Part shown: positions 19,601-27,646 of the stretch, piece by piece
Numbering within the stretch: the first letter of the stretch is position 1
How the letters are laid out: every line of letters starts with the position of its first letter
Assembly: GCA_028825335.1 (NCBI GenBank)
Contig: JAPKAI010000006.1
Coordinates: 1-54,300 of the forward strand
Direction of reading: 5' to 3'
DNA length: 54,300 nt
DNA from: Gammaproteobacteria bacterium
Lineage (GTDB): Bacteria > Pseudomonadota > Gammaproteobacteria > Pseudomonadales > Pseudohongiellaceae
The notes under the pieces: generated by a model
The model's input: only the letters and a program-made list of their open reading frames with translations
Told to the model about the DNA's origin: nothing
Databases searched by the model: none
Made by a program: the position numbers and the translations under genes

Positions 19601-19714
19601 TACTGTCCTTTCAGAAAGCATAATTTATCTTTGATATTGAAATGATTGAAGAGGCGAAGAGTAAATCGATGTGCTGTAGTTGGCGAAAGTTATTCGCCTA
19701 AGTGGCTCAGCTTC

Positions 19715-20104
19715 TTAACCGTCTTCGCAGTGATCTGAGTACGTGTCGGCGTCCATCAATTCATCCAACTCCTGCTCTTCACTAATCTGAATTTTATAGA
19801 ACCAACCGCCGTCGTAGGGAACTGCATTGACCGTTTCCGGGGCATCGCCGAGCGTGGCATTGGTAGCGATAATCTCACCAGATATCGGGCTGTACACATC
19901 CGATGCTGCTTTAACAGATTCTACAACCGCTACTTCATCTTTTGCGTGAATCGTAGCGCCTACTTCCGGCAGCTCCACGAATACGATATCACCCAATGCA
20001 TCCTGCGCATGATTGCTAATGCCTACCGTTGCCGTGCCATCACCTTCGAGTCGAACCCATTCATGTGTGGCGGCGTATTTAAGATTGTCTGGATATGTGC
20101 TCAC
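19715..20104 (-). CDS. gcvH: Glycine cleavage system H protein
   Basis: The 129-aa lipoyl carrier of the glycine cleavage complex. The lipoylation site is Lys65 in VESVKAASD. The N-terminal [20 protein letters not shown] and the C-terminal GGWFYKIQI are standard, and the length is typical. It lies between gcvT (97 bp upstream) and gcvP (114 bp downstream), all on the minus strand. GcvH shuttles the aminomethyl group from P to T protein and then presents dihydrolipoate to the L protein, which is not encoded here. Confidence 0.97.
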   Translation of the reverse strand: MSTYPDNLKYAATHEWVRLEGDGTATVGISNHAQDALGDIVFVELPEVGATIHAKDEVAVVESVKAASDVYSPISGEIIATNATLGDAPETVNAVPYDGGWFYKIQISEEQELDELMDADTYSDHCEDG

Positions 20105-20201
20105 TAGGTATTCCTCTTTTAATCGGTGCTGGTTTTAACTTTACTAGGTAGCTGAATGCTATGAATTAGTAGATCTAATTACTGTGTGAAGACTCAACCT
20201 T

Positions 20202-21290
20202 CTATTCGAATACCTTCTTGCCGAAGCGGACGAAGTTTGGCTTCACTAATCGTACGTTGGTCAGTGTGCCGCGAATATCTACTTGGCAGGTGCCACTATC
20301 CACAGGGATTCTAGCTAAAGCGATTGAATGCTTCAATGTGGGAGAAAAGCTACCGCTGGTAATTACGCCTTCTCCGTTTTCGCAGAGAACCTTCTGGCCC
20401 TCTCGTAGCACACCCCGCTGCTCCAGAACTAGGCCGGTAAGAATGGGCATTGTGCCTGCCTGGATCTCTGCCAAGTGATCCGTGACTGCCTGCCGGCCAA
20501 TAAACTCACGATCCTCGGGTTGCCAGGCGATTGTTTGTTCCATATTGGCGGCGATGGGTGAAGTAGTTTCATCCATGTCGTGGCCATAGAGATTCATTCC
20601 TGCCTCCAAGCGCAGTGTATCTCTTGCACCTAAGCCTACTGGCTTGACGCCAACGGCTAATAGCTTGTCCCAAATTCCCGGTGCCTCGATACTGGGCAGA
20701 ATTAGCTCGAGGCCCTTTTCCCCAGTGTAGCCGGTGCGGGTAATGAACCAGGAGCCCGATTCGAAGCCACGGAAGTTCTTCAGCTCTTTGCTTATTGCGG
20801 CGCGGTCACGAGTAAGTATCGAGCATACTTTCTCGATTGCCTCGGGGCCATGAACTGCTAGGATAGCGAGTTGTGGCTGCTCTTCAATGCTGACGTCGAA
20901 GTCTGCTGCATGGCTTTGTATCCAAGCTAAGTCTTTATCGCGGGTAGCGCAATTCACCACGACGCGATAGCCGAAACTCATGCGATAGACAATCAGGTCG
21001 TCAACAACGCCGCCAGTCTCATTCAACATGCCGCTGTACAGAGCTCGCCCTACTTCATCTAACTTGGCAACATCGTTTGCCAATAGATAGCGCAAGAACT
21101 CCAGGGCCTCACTGCCAGACACATCGACTACTGTCATATGTGATACGTCGAAGATGCCCGCCTGGTTTCGTACCAGGTTATGCTCTTCTATCTGGGAGCC
21201 ATAATTAATGGGCATATCCCATCCGGCGAAATCGACCATCTTGGCGCCGGAATCGAGATGCTTCTGATATAGCGAAGTATGTTGGGCCAT
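20202..21290 (-). CDS. gcvT: Aminomethyltransferase, glycine cleavage T protein
   Basis: A 362-aa folate-dependent enzyme that releases ammonia from the H-protein-bound aminomethyl group and makes 5,10-methylene-tetrahydrofolate. I start at ATG 21290 (MAQHTSLYQKHLDSGAKMVD), the family N-terminus; the frame stays open 48 bp further but that extension is not conserved. Landmarks are FAGWDMPINYGSQIEEH, FDVSHMTVVDVSG and RTGYTGEKGLELILP. It is the first gene of the operon. I searched the 138 bp upstream for the conserved glycine riboswitch motifs and saw none, so control probably runs through GcvA/GcvR-type regulation. Confidence 0.96.
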   Translation of the reverse strand: MAQHTSLYQKHLDSGAKMVDFAGWDMPINYGSQIEEHNLVRNQAGIFDVSHMTVVDVSGSEALEFLRYLLANDVAKLDEVGRALYSGMLNETGGVVDDLIVYRMSFGYRVVVNCATRDKDLAWIQSHAADFDVSIEEQPQLAILAVHGPEAIEKVCSILTRDRAAISKELKNFRGFESGSWFITRTGYTGEKGLELILPSIEAPGIWDKLLAVGVKPVGLGARDTLRLEAGMNLYGHDMDETTSPIAANMEQTIAWQPEDREFIGRQAVTDHLAEIQAGTMPILTGLVLEQRGVLREGQKVLCENGEGVITSGSFSPTLKHSIALARIPVDSGTCQVDIRGTLTNVRLVKPNFVRFGKKVFE

Positions 21291-21428
21291 TGAATAGCAC
21301 GTCCGAGTGGCAGAAAAAGAAGGCGCCATTTTACCCACAGCTCGAGTCTTTTAATAGGAGAACCTGAGGTGTTTTAGCGCTCTATCTTGGGGCAACTAAT
21401 GGGCGAGGAATCTTGCTAAAAACTATTT

Positions 21429-23678
21429 CTAGGGCAGCCAGGCATAACTAAACTTAGCGAATACTGTGCGGTTAGTTTTCTCGATGGCGTCGTAAGTGTC
21501 GTTCTGAAAGCCGGCATCGGAGTAGCCGATAAAGAATCGGGTGGCGGCGCTGAATCTATAGCTGTAGAGAAGCTGTGTGGTGAGTTGCTTAGTGCGCGCC
21601 TGCACTGACCTGACGTAGAGATCCTGATTACGTTTGTTGTCCGTATGCTGGAGCGTGAAGCGAAGAAAGCTGCGCGCACTAAATTGGTAAGTCGCCTTTA
21701 AGTCGGTCAGGTCCGCAGTAAATAGCCTCCCGCCGTCTACATCGAATTGCTGCAGAGTATGATCGAGGTCCAACTCCAAATGCTTACCCCAGCGATAATT
21801 GACGCTAGGCCCAAAGCGCTTCGATCTGCCGAGGCGAGTATTGGCAAAGTCGACAATATCCTCAACTCGAATAAGGGCGCTCAGGCGCAAGTTCGCTCTG
21901 GGGGTAAACCCAACTCTAAGCTGATTGAATTGTTCATCGAAATATTTGCCGTTCCAGTAGGTCTCGCTACCTCCGAATAGCCCACTGAGAAATGACTGCT
22001 TAGGGCCGTTCATGTTGAGGAATACTTCAAATTCTTCCTCGAGCTGCAGGCCTGACTGGTCTTCGGTTCGGTCATAGTCTAGTGCGACGCGGATTCGATT
22101 GAAGAAGTCGTCCGATTCGCCGCGCCAGGTGTGCCCAACAGTCGCCACGACGAACTTGAAATCGACTCGGTTCACGAAACCGAGATCGGCGCGGAAGTCA
22201 TCGCCCATGTCGGTATAGCCTAAACGCCAATCCCAACTTCGATCGGTGTGGCGATACTCCAGGCGTTGGCTACTGTCGCTTAGGCTGCTTGCCTGGCCGT
22301 ATCGGCCCTGTATGAGGGTTGGATATTCAGAGCTGGAGTGCATGGATTGAATAGAGATCGAATCTTGGTCGGTGGGCCTGAGCACTGCATCGACACTGCT
22401 GACGGTATTGTTGTAGCCGTCAGCCCGGCGGTCGGTAATCAGTGCACCGATCGTGGAATTCTCGAAAATATCGAAGCGATAGCGGCCAATCGCAACTTTG
22501 GATTCAACCTCGCCGAGCGAGGCAACGCTGGAGCCTAGGCTACGAGGTATCAAGAAGGTCGTGTTTACATCGTTGGCAGTGAGCAGAGCATAAGTGTGAT
22601 CTCCACTCTTGCCCGTGAGTTTTAGGCCATAGTCCGGATCGGAAATGTTTCTCGTGTGCACGAGCCGCTCAAAGGTATCGAAGTAGTCTGCGCCGTCTAA
22701 GAAGAAAGTTCGTCGTTCGGGGAAGAACAGGCTAAAAGTGTTGTTGATATCTAACTGCGCGCTATCGGCCTCGACTTGAGAGAAGTCGGGATTCAGAGTC
22801 GCATTGAGATACAGATCTTGAGAAATTCCCCAGCGCACATCGAGGCTGCCTTCTGGGTCGATACTCTCGCTATCCCAACCACCCATGGCTGGGTTTCTGT
22901 TCTCTACCGCAGTGGAGGTAAGAGTCGGAATAACCTCGAGATTTCTACTTCGAGTGAGATTGGCAAAACCGTCTGCTTTGCTAATCTGACAGATATAACA
23001 AGATATGTTTCTATCTTGTGGATTGTTGGCGATTCGCGTACCTCGATCACGCGGATAGAATCTGACTAGATCGACGCCCCAAGTCTGGTTGTTCTCGCTA
23101 GGCGTAAAGCGTAACTGCTTCATCGGAATAGCCATCTCTACGACATAGCCATCCTCGTTAATCTGTCCAGCGCTGTCCCATATGGCATTCCAAGATCGGT
23201 CTTCATCGTTGTTTACATCGTCTTGAATGGAATCAGCCTGCACACCATAGGGATTGGCAAAAAATTTGAATGCGCGCCTTTCATCGTTGAAGGTGTCCAG
23301 AACGATCGCCACCCAGTCATCGTTCCACATAGAGTCCCTGTCTCTATAGAAGGCGCGGATTTGATCGGGCTCCGGATCTAGTGCGATAAAGGCGACGTAC
23401 AGCACCTCGCCATCTTCCATGAGCAGGGCCTGCGCCTCCACCTTGGCGGGGACATTGTCATTCGGATTGGTTTCTATATTGACCCGAATGCGCGTGGCCT
23501 GACTCCACTCCCCCTGATCTATCTGACCATCGATTCGCGGCTCGGTATCCACTCTGGGGATGTTGTAATTACTCAGGGACTGGGCATAAAGCTCGGACGA
23601 GGGGAATCCCATGATAACGAGAGCGAGGAGAACAAGACTCGTGCTGAGCTTAACGCTGGGGTATGAGGATAGTTCCAT
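21429..23678 (-). CDS. DUF5916 outer-membrane protein with N-terminal CBM9-like domain
   Basis: A 749-aa exported protein. A signal peptide (LVLLALVIMGFPSSELYA) occupies about residues 14-31. Residues 40-235 form a CBM9-like beta-sandwich (RIDGQIDQGEWSQATRI, DDWVAIVLDTFNDERRAF, YVVEMAIPMKQLRF). The rest is DUF5916, rich in alternating beta strands and ending in aromatic residues (FAKFSYAWLP), as expected for a barrel in the outer membrane. The segment FFPERRTFFLDGADYF near residue 320 is a family hallmark. Function is unknown; a carbohydrate-linked uptake or surface role is often suggested. It stands alone, 138 bp upstream of gcvT on the same strand. Confidence 0.82.
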   Translation of the reverse strand: MELSSYPSVKLSTSLVLLALVIMGFPSSELYAQSLSNYNIPRVDTEPRIDGQIDQGEWSQATRIRVNIETNPNDNVPAKVEAQALLMEDGEVLYVAFIALDPEPDQIRAFYRDRDSMWNDDWVAIVLDTFNDERRAFKFFANPYGVQADSIQDDVNNDEDRSWNAIWDSAGQINEDGYVVEMAIPMKQLRFTPSENNQTWGVDLVRFYPRDRGTRIANNPQDRNISCYICQISKADGFANLTRSRNLEVIPTLTSTAVENRNPAMGGWDSESIDPEGSLDVRWGISQDLYLNATLNPDFSQVEADSAQLDINNTFSLFFPERRTFFLDGADYFDTFERLVHTRNISDPDYGLKLTGKSGDHTYALLTANDVNTTFLIPRSLGSSVASLGEVESKVAIGRYRFDIFENSTIGALITDRRADGYNNTVSSVDAVLRPTDQDSISIQSMHSSSEYPTLIQGRYGQASSLSDSSQRLEYRHTDRSWDWRLGYTDMGDDFRADLGFVNRVDFKFVVATVGHTWRGESDDFFNRIRVALDYDRTEDQSGLQLEEEFEVFLNMNGPKQSFLSGLFGGSETYWNGKYFDEQFNQLRVGFTPRANLRLSALIRVEDIVDFANTRLGRSKRFGPSVNYRWGKHLELDLDHTLQQFDVDGGRLFTADLTDLKATYQFSARSFLRFTLQHTDNKRNQDLYVRSVQARTKQLTTQLLYSYRFSAATRFFIGYSDAGFQNDTYDAIEKTNRTVFAKFSYAWLP

Positions 23679-23928
23679 TTCTACTACCTAATCACTCATT
23701 CGGCTATTTTTTGAGACAGCGGCCTCGATTATTCTTAGTTAGCCCTGATATTAGTTGAACCTGACGAGAGGGCCATGCTTTGCGCGTTTAAGCTGAGCTA
23801 GATTATTACATTTGATGCGGACAAAGGGTTACATTCTAGAGCGATCTTTGCTGTAGTCAAAGCGCCGCTAGAAACGGCATGCAAAAAAATCGGGCAGCCT
23901 TTCGACTCCCCGCTAGATTCTGCGGCGC

Positions 23929-24516
23929 TTAAAGTTCGGAAATGGCCTCAAGTACGTCTTCGAAGGGAGGTCGGTCTTGATATCTCTCTTCTGCAAACTT
24001 GGCCTTAATAGCTCCGTTTGTATCGATCAGGAATATTCCGGGATACGGTATTCCGTAGAACCGGTGATCTGGTTCGTAGTCCAAATTGCGAATACCGAAG
24101 GCATTCACGTGGGTAACTTCTTCATCGTGAAGAAGAGGGAACTGAATGTCCTGATCTTCCTGCACTATCTTCAGTGTCTCCACTGAATCGAACGTTATGG
24201 CAACAACATTGATGCCCATTGCTTCTATCTGATCACTGATTTCGGTCAGCTGCACGAGCTGAGCTTTACAGAACGGTCACCAGTCGAAGGAGCGGCTCAT
24301 CATTAAGAGCATGCCCTTTTTGCCTTTTAAGCTGTCAAATGATTGAACATTGCCATCCTGATTTTGTGCTGAGATTTCCGGAACCGATGCGCCTACTGGA
24401 AAGCCTGGAGCCCAGACGAAATCCTGTGCGATCGAAACCTGAAAACTCCCAAGCAACATCAGGGTAAGCAAGAATCTGCTTAGCACGCAGACGTGGGGTT
24501 GGGTTTTCTGATTCAT
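23929..24516 (-). CDS. Secreted peroxiredoxin-like protein, candidate selenoprotein (UxxC)
   Basis: Read from ATG 24516 to 23929, this is one 195-residue frame with TGA at 24279-24277, codon 80. The order is: signal peptide (FLLTLMLLGSFQVSIAQ, about residues 15-31), the redoxin beginning VGASVPEISAQNQDGNVQSF, then MSRSFDW-TGA-PFCKAQL, then an intact AhpC/TSA domain (GINVVAITFDSVETLKIVQ, YGIPYPGIFLID). Relatives have Cys at the TGA position, giving a CxxC active site, so the codon would encode selenocysteine (U80-P-F-C83). Apart from the TGA the frame is undamaged. GAGG precedes the start. Treating it as two genes makes no sense, because the second part would lack the active-site Cys. A plain nonsense mutation remains the alternative. 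Confidence 0.75.
24246..24262 (-). promoter_or_regulatory. SECIS-like hairpin downstream of in-frame TGA
   Basis: On the minus strand, TCAGCT pairs with AGCTGA (6 perfect base pairs) around the loop CGTGC. The loop starts 21 nt after the TGA and has G at its second position. Bacterial SECIS elements are small hairpins with the loop about 16-37 nt after UGA and a conserved G among the first two loop bases, so distance, size and loop all fit. Not verified by a folding program. Confidence 0.55.
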
Positions 24517-24734
24517 GACTACCTCACGAGTTTTAATAAAAATTTCTGCCCTAGCCTCGCCTTTTAAACGGGTTAAACCATTACTAACAATACCGGATTC
24601 ATGTCGTTTTTATTGCAAGATAACTAAATTACTTCTAATTCGATGCGTTGCTTCAATGCGGTGCGCCATATATTGGGCATAGAAGCACAATAGCGCTGCA
24701 TATTCAGCGGCACAGGGTTAATTTGGATTCATGT

Positions 24735-25436
24735 CTAATTTTGATCGAGGCCTGCGAGGAATCTCTCGCCGCGCGGTAGATAGTTATTGTCACTATCGAG
24801 AGAGAAAACCACAGAGTTTGAGCGGCCGATGATTTCTTCTCTGGGCACGAAGCTGTAGACACGACTGTCTGCACTGTTATCGCGATTGTCTCCCAACACG
24901 AAGTATTGGCCTTCAGGCACCACGGCAGGTCCGTAGCTGCGAGCGGTTCGGCTGACGAAGCGGTTGGACAAGCGCGCCTGATGGGTTTTCCCCGGGAGCT
25001 GCTCTAGAATGATAATGGAATCGTCATCTCTGGAGAGAACCTCGTAATGGGCGGCCTCGCCATTGATAACAAGGGCGTTGTTCTGCATGTAGATCGTGTC
25101 GCCAGGCACGCCGACAATGCGCTTAACAAGGCGTTTATCAGCTTTCTTAGAGTCGATTATGACTACATCGCCGCCACTAGGATCGGAGAGCTGGCCTAGG
25201 GATATCTCGGTGAAGGGTATCTTTATGTCGTAGGCGAGCTTGTTCACCCAGACCTTGTCGCCATCGAGTAGCGTAGGCTGCATAGAGGCACCGGAGATTG
25301 AGCTCAGGTCGGCGATTGCGCTCTTGAAAAAGACGATGCAGGTCAGCAATAGGAAAAATTGTCTATTTTCCTTCCAAAACAGATTGAGGTTGCTGCCGAG
25401 ACGCCCGGTAATAATGGCTTTATTTAGATCATTCAT
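24735..25436 (-). CDS. lepB: Signal peptidase I (S26 family), stand-alone paralogue
   Basis: A 233-aa membrane serine protease that removes signal peptides on the periplasmic side of the inner membrane. One membrane segment (FFLLLTCIVFFKSAIADL, about 27-44) precedes the catalytic Ser51 in SGASMQPTLLDGD. The general-base Lys105 lies in RLVKRIVGVPGD, and box E reads GDNRDNSADSR. It is shorter than E. coli LepB (324 aa) and lacks the usual lepA/rnc/era neighbours, so it may be a second signal peptidase rather than the housekeeping one. It is single and same-strand with the peroxiredoxin-like gene, about 220 bp upstream of it. Confidence 0.88.
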   Translation of the reverse strand: MNDLNKAIITGRLGSNLNLFWKENRQFFLLLTCIVFFKSAIADLSSISGASMQPTLLDGDKVWVNKLAYDIKIPFTEISLGQLSDPSGGDVVIIDSKKADKRLVKRIVGVPGDTIYMQNNALVINGEAAHYEVLSRDDDSIIILEQLPGKTHQARLSNRFVSRTARSYGPAVVPEGQYFVLGDNRDNSADSRVYSFVPREEIIGRSNSVVFSLDSDNNYLPRGERFLAGLDQN

Positions 25437-25658
25437 TACTTCTACACCTTAGTGGCCTCTAACCTAGCCCAAGTCTTCCAGGCATGTCAATTCGCTTGAG
25501 GTAGCTGGAGATTGAGCGCTGATGAGTGTGGCGCCCGAATGTTGGGTTCTTGCGTGTGTCCAACCAGCTAGCGCTCTCGCTGCGACTGTTGCAAAGACAG
25601 CGGGTCTTCATTAGCTTGTATGTCCGCACGTACAGTAAATTGTTTACCGGAATACATC

Positions 25659-26439
25659 ATGGCATTGACGCAATTTCATCCAGCTTCCCGCGATTGGTTT
25701 ACTGCTCAGTTTGGTGAGCCTACGCAGGCCCAGGCCTGAGCTTGCGACCAAAGCTGGCCGTCACACGCTTATATCAGCCCCTACAGGCAGCGGTAAGGAC
25801 CTCGCTGCGTTCTATGCGGCATTCGATGATTTGGTGGTCAGAGGACTGAAGCGTCAGCTTAATCCCGGGGTGCAGATTCTCTATGTCTCTCTGCTGATAG
25901 CTTTACCCGCTGACGTGCACTGCTAATCCCGAATAAGAAGGAGCCAAGTGCGCATAAAAGGCGAGTCCGTCGGGCCATGTTCGGCGTTGAGGACGCGGGT
26001 AGGTGGAGCCTGTTGGAGAGAGTTGTTTTCGCCGCCGGGGCGCGTTTTGCTAACGGCACTGCGTAAAATGGAGCTACGTGGCACTATTCGTGGCGGCCGT
26101 TTTGTAGCGGGTGTTGGCGGTGAGCAATTTGCCTACCCTTAAACGGTGGATGTTCTTCGAAAATTTAAGAAACAAGTCGATTCGAACAAGCCTAGATACT
26201 GCAGTCTCTCAGCGGTAGATCCACTAAACCTGCTAAATCTAATTCTTCCTAACCGTAAACTCTCGAGACTGAGTAAGAACCGAGTGCTTTACGAGAATGG
26301 TATTCCTATAGCAGTATTGGAGTATGGCAAAGTAAACTTTCTGAAAGAAACTGAGGCAGCCCAAGAATAGAACTTGCAGCAGGCATTGATCAAGAAGAAT
26401 TTTCCAGCAAGGCTGCGAAGTTATCTCGGCACTCACTAG
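25659..26439 (+). pseudogene. lhr: Relic of large ATP-dependent helicase Lhr
   Basis: Two ends of an Lhr-type DEAD/DEAH helicase (about 1400 aa when intact) lie within 780 bp. From ATG 25659: FHPASRDWFTAQFGEPTQAQ, then TGA and a +1 shift, then TLISAPTGSGKDLAAFYAAF with a damaged Walker A (Asp after GK). The match ends near 25920. Directly after comes the C-terminal end: DAGRWSLLE, a shift, [20 protein letters not shown], a TAA at 26140, LSAVDPLNLLNLILPNRKLS, NRVLYENGIPIAVLE, a TAG at 26368, and a tail ending at 26439. Roughly 3.5 kb of the middle is missing. The open frame at 26146-26370 is therefore not an independent gene. Confidence 0.85.
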
Positions 26440-26473
26440 CTAAGCGCAAAATTATTTCTTCCTTAATAAGAAA

Positions 26474-26504
26474 ATCCCGCTATCACTGAGCGCGATAACG
26501 GGAT
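26474..26504 (-). terminator. Rho-independent terminator-like hairpin
   Basis: ATCCCGCTATC and GATAACGGGAT pair over 11 positions with one C-A mismatch and a 9-nt loop. On the minus strand the stem is followed by TTTTCTTATT. It would end a minus-strand transcript, yet no intact gene lies directly upstream, only the coding-like stretch at 26589-26720. Confidence 0.6.
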
Positions 26505-26588
26505 CTACTACTTACTGGGAGCAAAGGAATCGCCAACTAGTATCGACGATGCCTCTCCAATTACCCGATCAAGTATATAACTACCTAC

Positions 26589-26720
26589 TTAGATAAAGTA
26601 ACTGGAGGCTCCCTTAATAGATTGATAATTGATGGGATCACCTCCTTTTTTAATGCCAGGGTAGCCAAGTATTGTTAGCGAATTCCCCCCGTTAGAACTA
26701 CTAACAAAAGCCTGATGATT
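26589..26720 (-). pseudogene. Unassigned coding-like fragment before terminator
   Basis: 43 codons are open from just after a TAA at 26723-26721 to the TAA at 26591-26589. The product has protein-like composition (NGGNSLTILGYPGIKKGGDP, NYQSIKGASSYFI) but no usable start codon. The hairpin terminator lies 85 bp further on. I read it as the surviving 3' end of a lost gene; the family is not recognised. Confidence 0.35.
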
Positions 26721-26916
26721 TTATATAACACAATCCTAGCACTGTAAAGTGTCGTAGCAAATAATCGGCAGGCAATTGGCCGACTGTTGGCTAGAATTCT
26801 CTGTAATTTAATCAAAAAGGCTCGGGGTTATACCAAGATCAATCTGATCGTAACGGATTAGTATTCAGGTGAGTTTCCATATTCGTATGCAGGAAGTAGG
26901 TAATTGATTCAGATAG

Positions 26917-27150
26917 CGTGTTGACAAGTGCGACATCGGCCTGCAGTTCATCGAGGATTTTGAAGAAATATGGGCGCTCCCAGAAGACGGCTTCAATTTT
27001 TCTACAGACAATTCGGATCCCCTACAAAATTTCGCGAACAACGATGAGCGGGACGAATTTGGTGAACTGGCCTAGCGATTTAACGAGTTACTGAAGCTGC
27101 TCTCGAAAAGCAGCTTAGAAGAATACAAAGACCCGCATGTAAATAGTTAG
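26917..27150 (+). pseudogene. Unassigned acidic coding-like fragment with amber codon
   Basis: An open frame with stop at 26914 upstream, no start codon, an internal TAG at 27073-27075 and final TAG at 27148. The residues look coding: CDIGLQFIEDFEEIWALPED before, then DERDEFGELA-stop-RFNELLKLLSK, consistent with one helix interrupted by a single-base change. The 3' end overlaps the DUF6164 gene on the other strand by 36 bp. Family not recognised. Confidence 0.35.
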
Positions 27151-27474
27151 TATGGCGGCGATTATCACTGAAAAGGCGATAAACCGGAGCGGATTTTCTA
27201 TAAAGCTTTGCCAAACAGTTTTCGCTTTACCGTTCGCTCTGCTCGATTGATACTCTTTGCGTAATCGCTCGGTACGCTCAATCTGATATTCATCGATCAA
27301 TTGCCGCGTGAATTCGAATTTCTCAGACTCATGTATCCAAATAGCGGGTAATGAAATCCCCCAGTTACCTGCCGAAGTTTCGAAGTAGGTAATGTTATTG
27401 CCCTCCAAAAGCTCGCGTATATCCTGAGCTTCATCAATAGGAACGTTACGCAGTCTGAATACTAATTTTGACAT
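27115..27474 (-). CDS. DUF6164 family membrane protein
   Basis: A 119-aa protein. The N-terminal part (KLVFRLRNVPIDEAQDIREL, FETSAGNWGISLPAIWI) matches the DUF6164 pattern: a small ferredoxin-like domain that reads like a DUF2007-type signal domain. A charged linker (about 65-90) leads to one C-terminal membrane helix (FIAFSVIIAAILTIYMRVFVFF, 98-119). The termini are probably cytoplasmic domain first, helix last. Function is unknown. It is a single gene, divergent from the GumN/TraB gene by 172 bp. Confidence 0.7.
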   Translation of the reverse strand: MSKLVFRLRNVPIDEAQDIRELLEGNNITYFETSAGNWGISLPAIWIHESEKFEFTRQLIDEYQIERTERLRKEYQSSRANGKAKTVWQSFIENPLRFIAFSVIIAAILTIYMRVFVFF

Positions 27475-27646
27475 AATGGGTTTGTCGGCCTGCGCCTTGA
27501 TTCGCTTTTACGCTAGTTGCGGGCATGCTACCTTTAACCCATAGTCGTGTAAAACCTTAGAGCAAATACCTGAATAGATCGCTAATGTAAGTTACGTAAT
27601 CGGGATTGCCTAAGGAAGTAGTAGCTATCAGTAGGAAGAAGTAGAG

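Larger units (their letters stand above)
26440..27114. other. Gene-poor region with coding relics
   Basis: A 675-bp stretch without an intact gene. It holds the minus-strand hairpin at 26474-26504, an unassigned minus-strand open stretch (26589-26720) and an acidic plus-strand open stretch with one amber codon (26917-27150), each listed separately. The rest (about 26724-26910) shows nothing I can interpret. Confidence 0.7.

Noticed and set aside
21291-21428. Glycine riboswitch upstream of gcvT
   Set aside because: The conserved paired motifs of the glycine aptamer were not found by eye.
23929-24516. Two separate genes instead of one frame with TGA
   Set aside because: The second part would start inside the redoxin domain without the active-site Cys, and the first would end just before it. 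The reading frame is continuous.
26146-26370. 74-codon open frame as a separate gene
   Set aside because: It is the C-terminal end of the decayed lhr, continuous with the preceding frame through a TAA.
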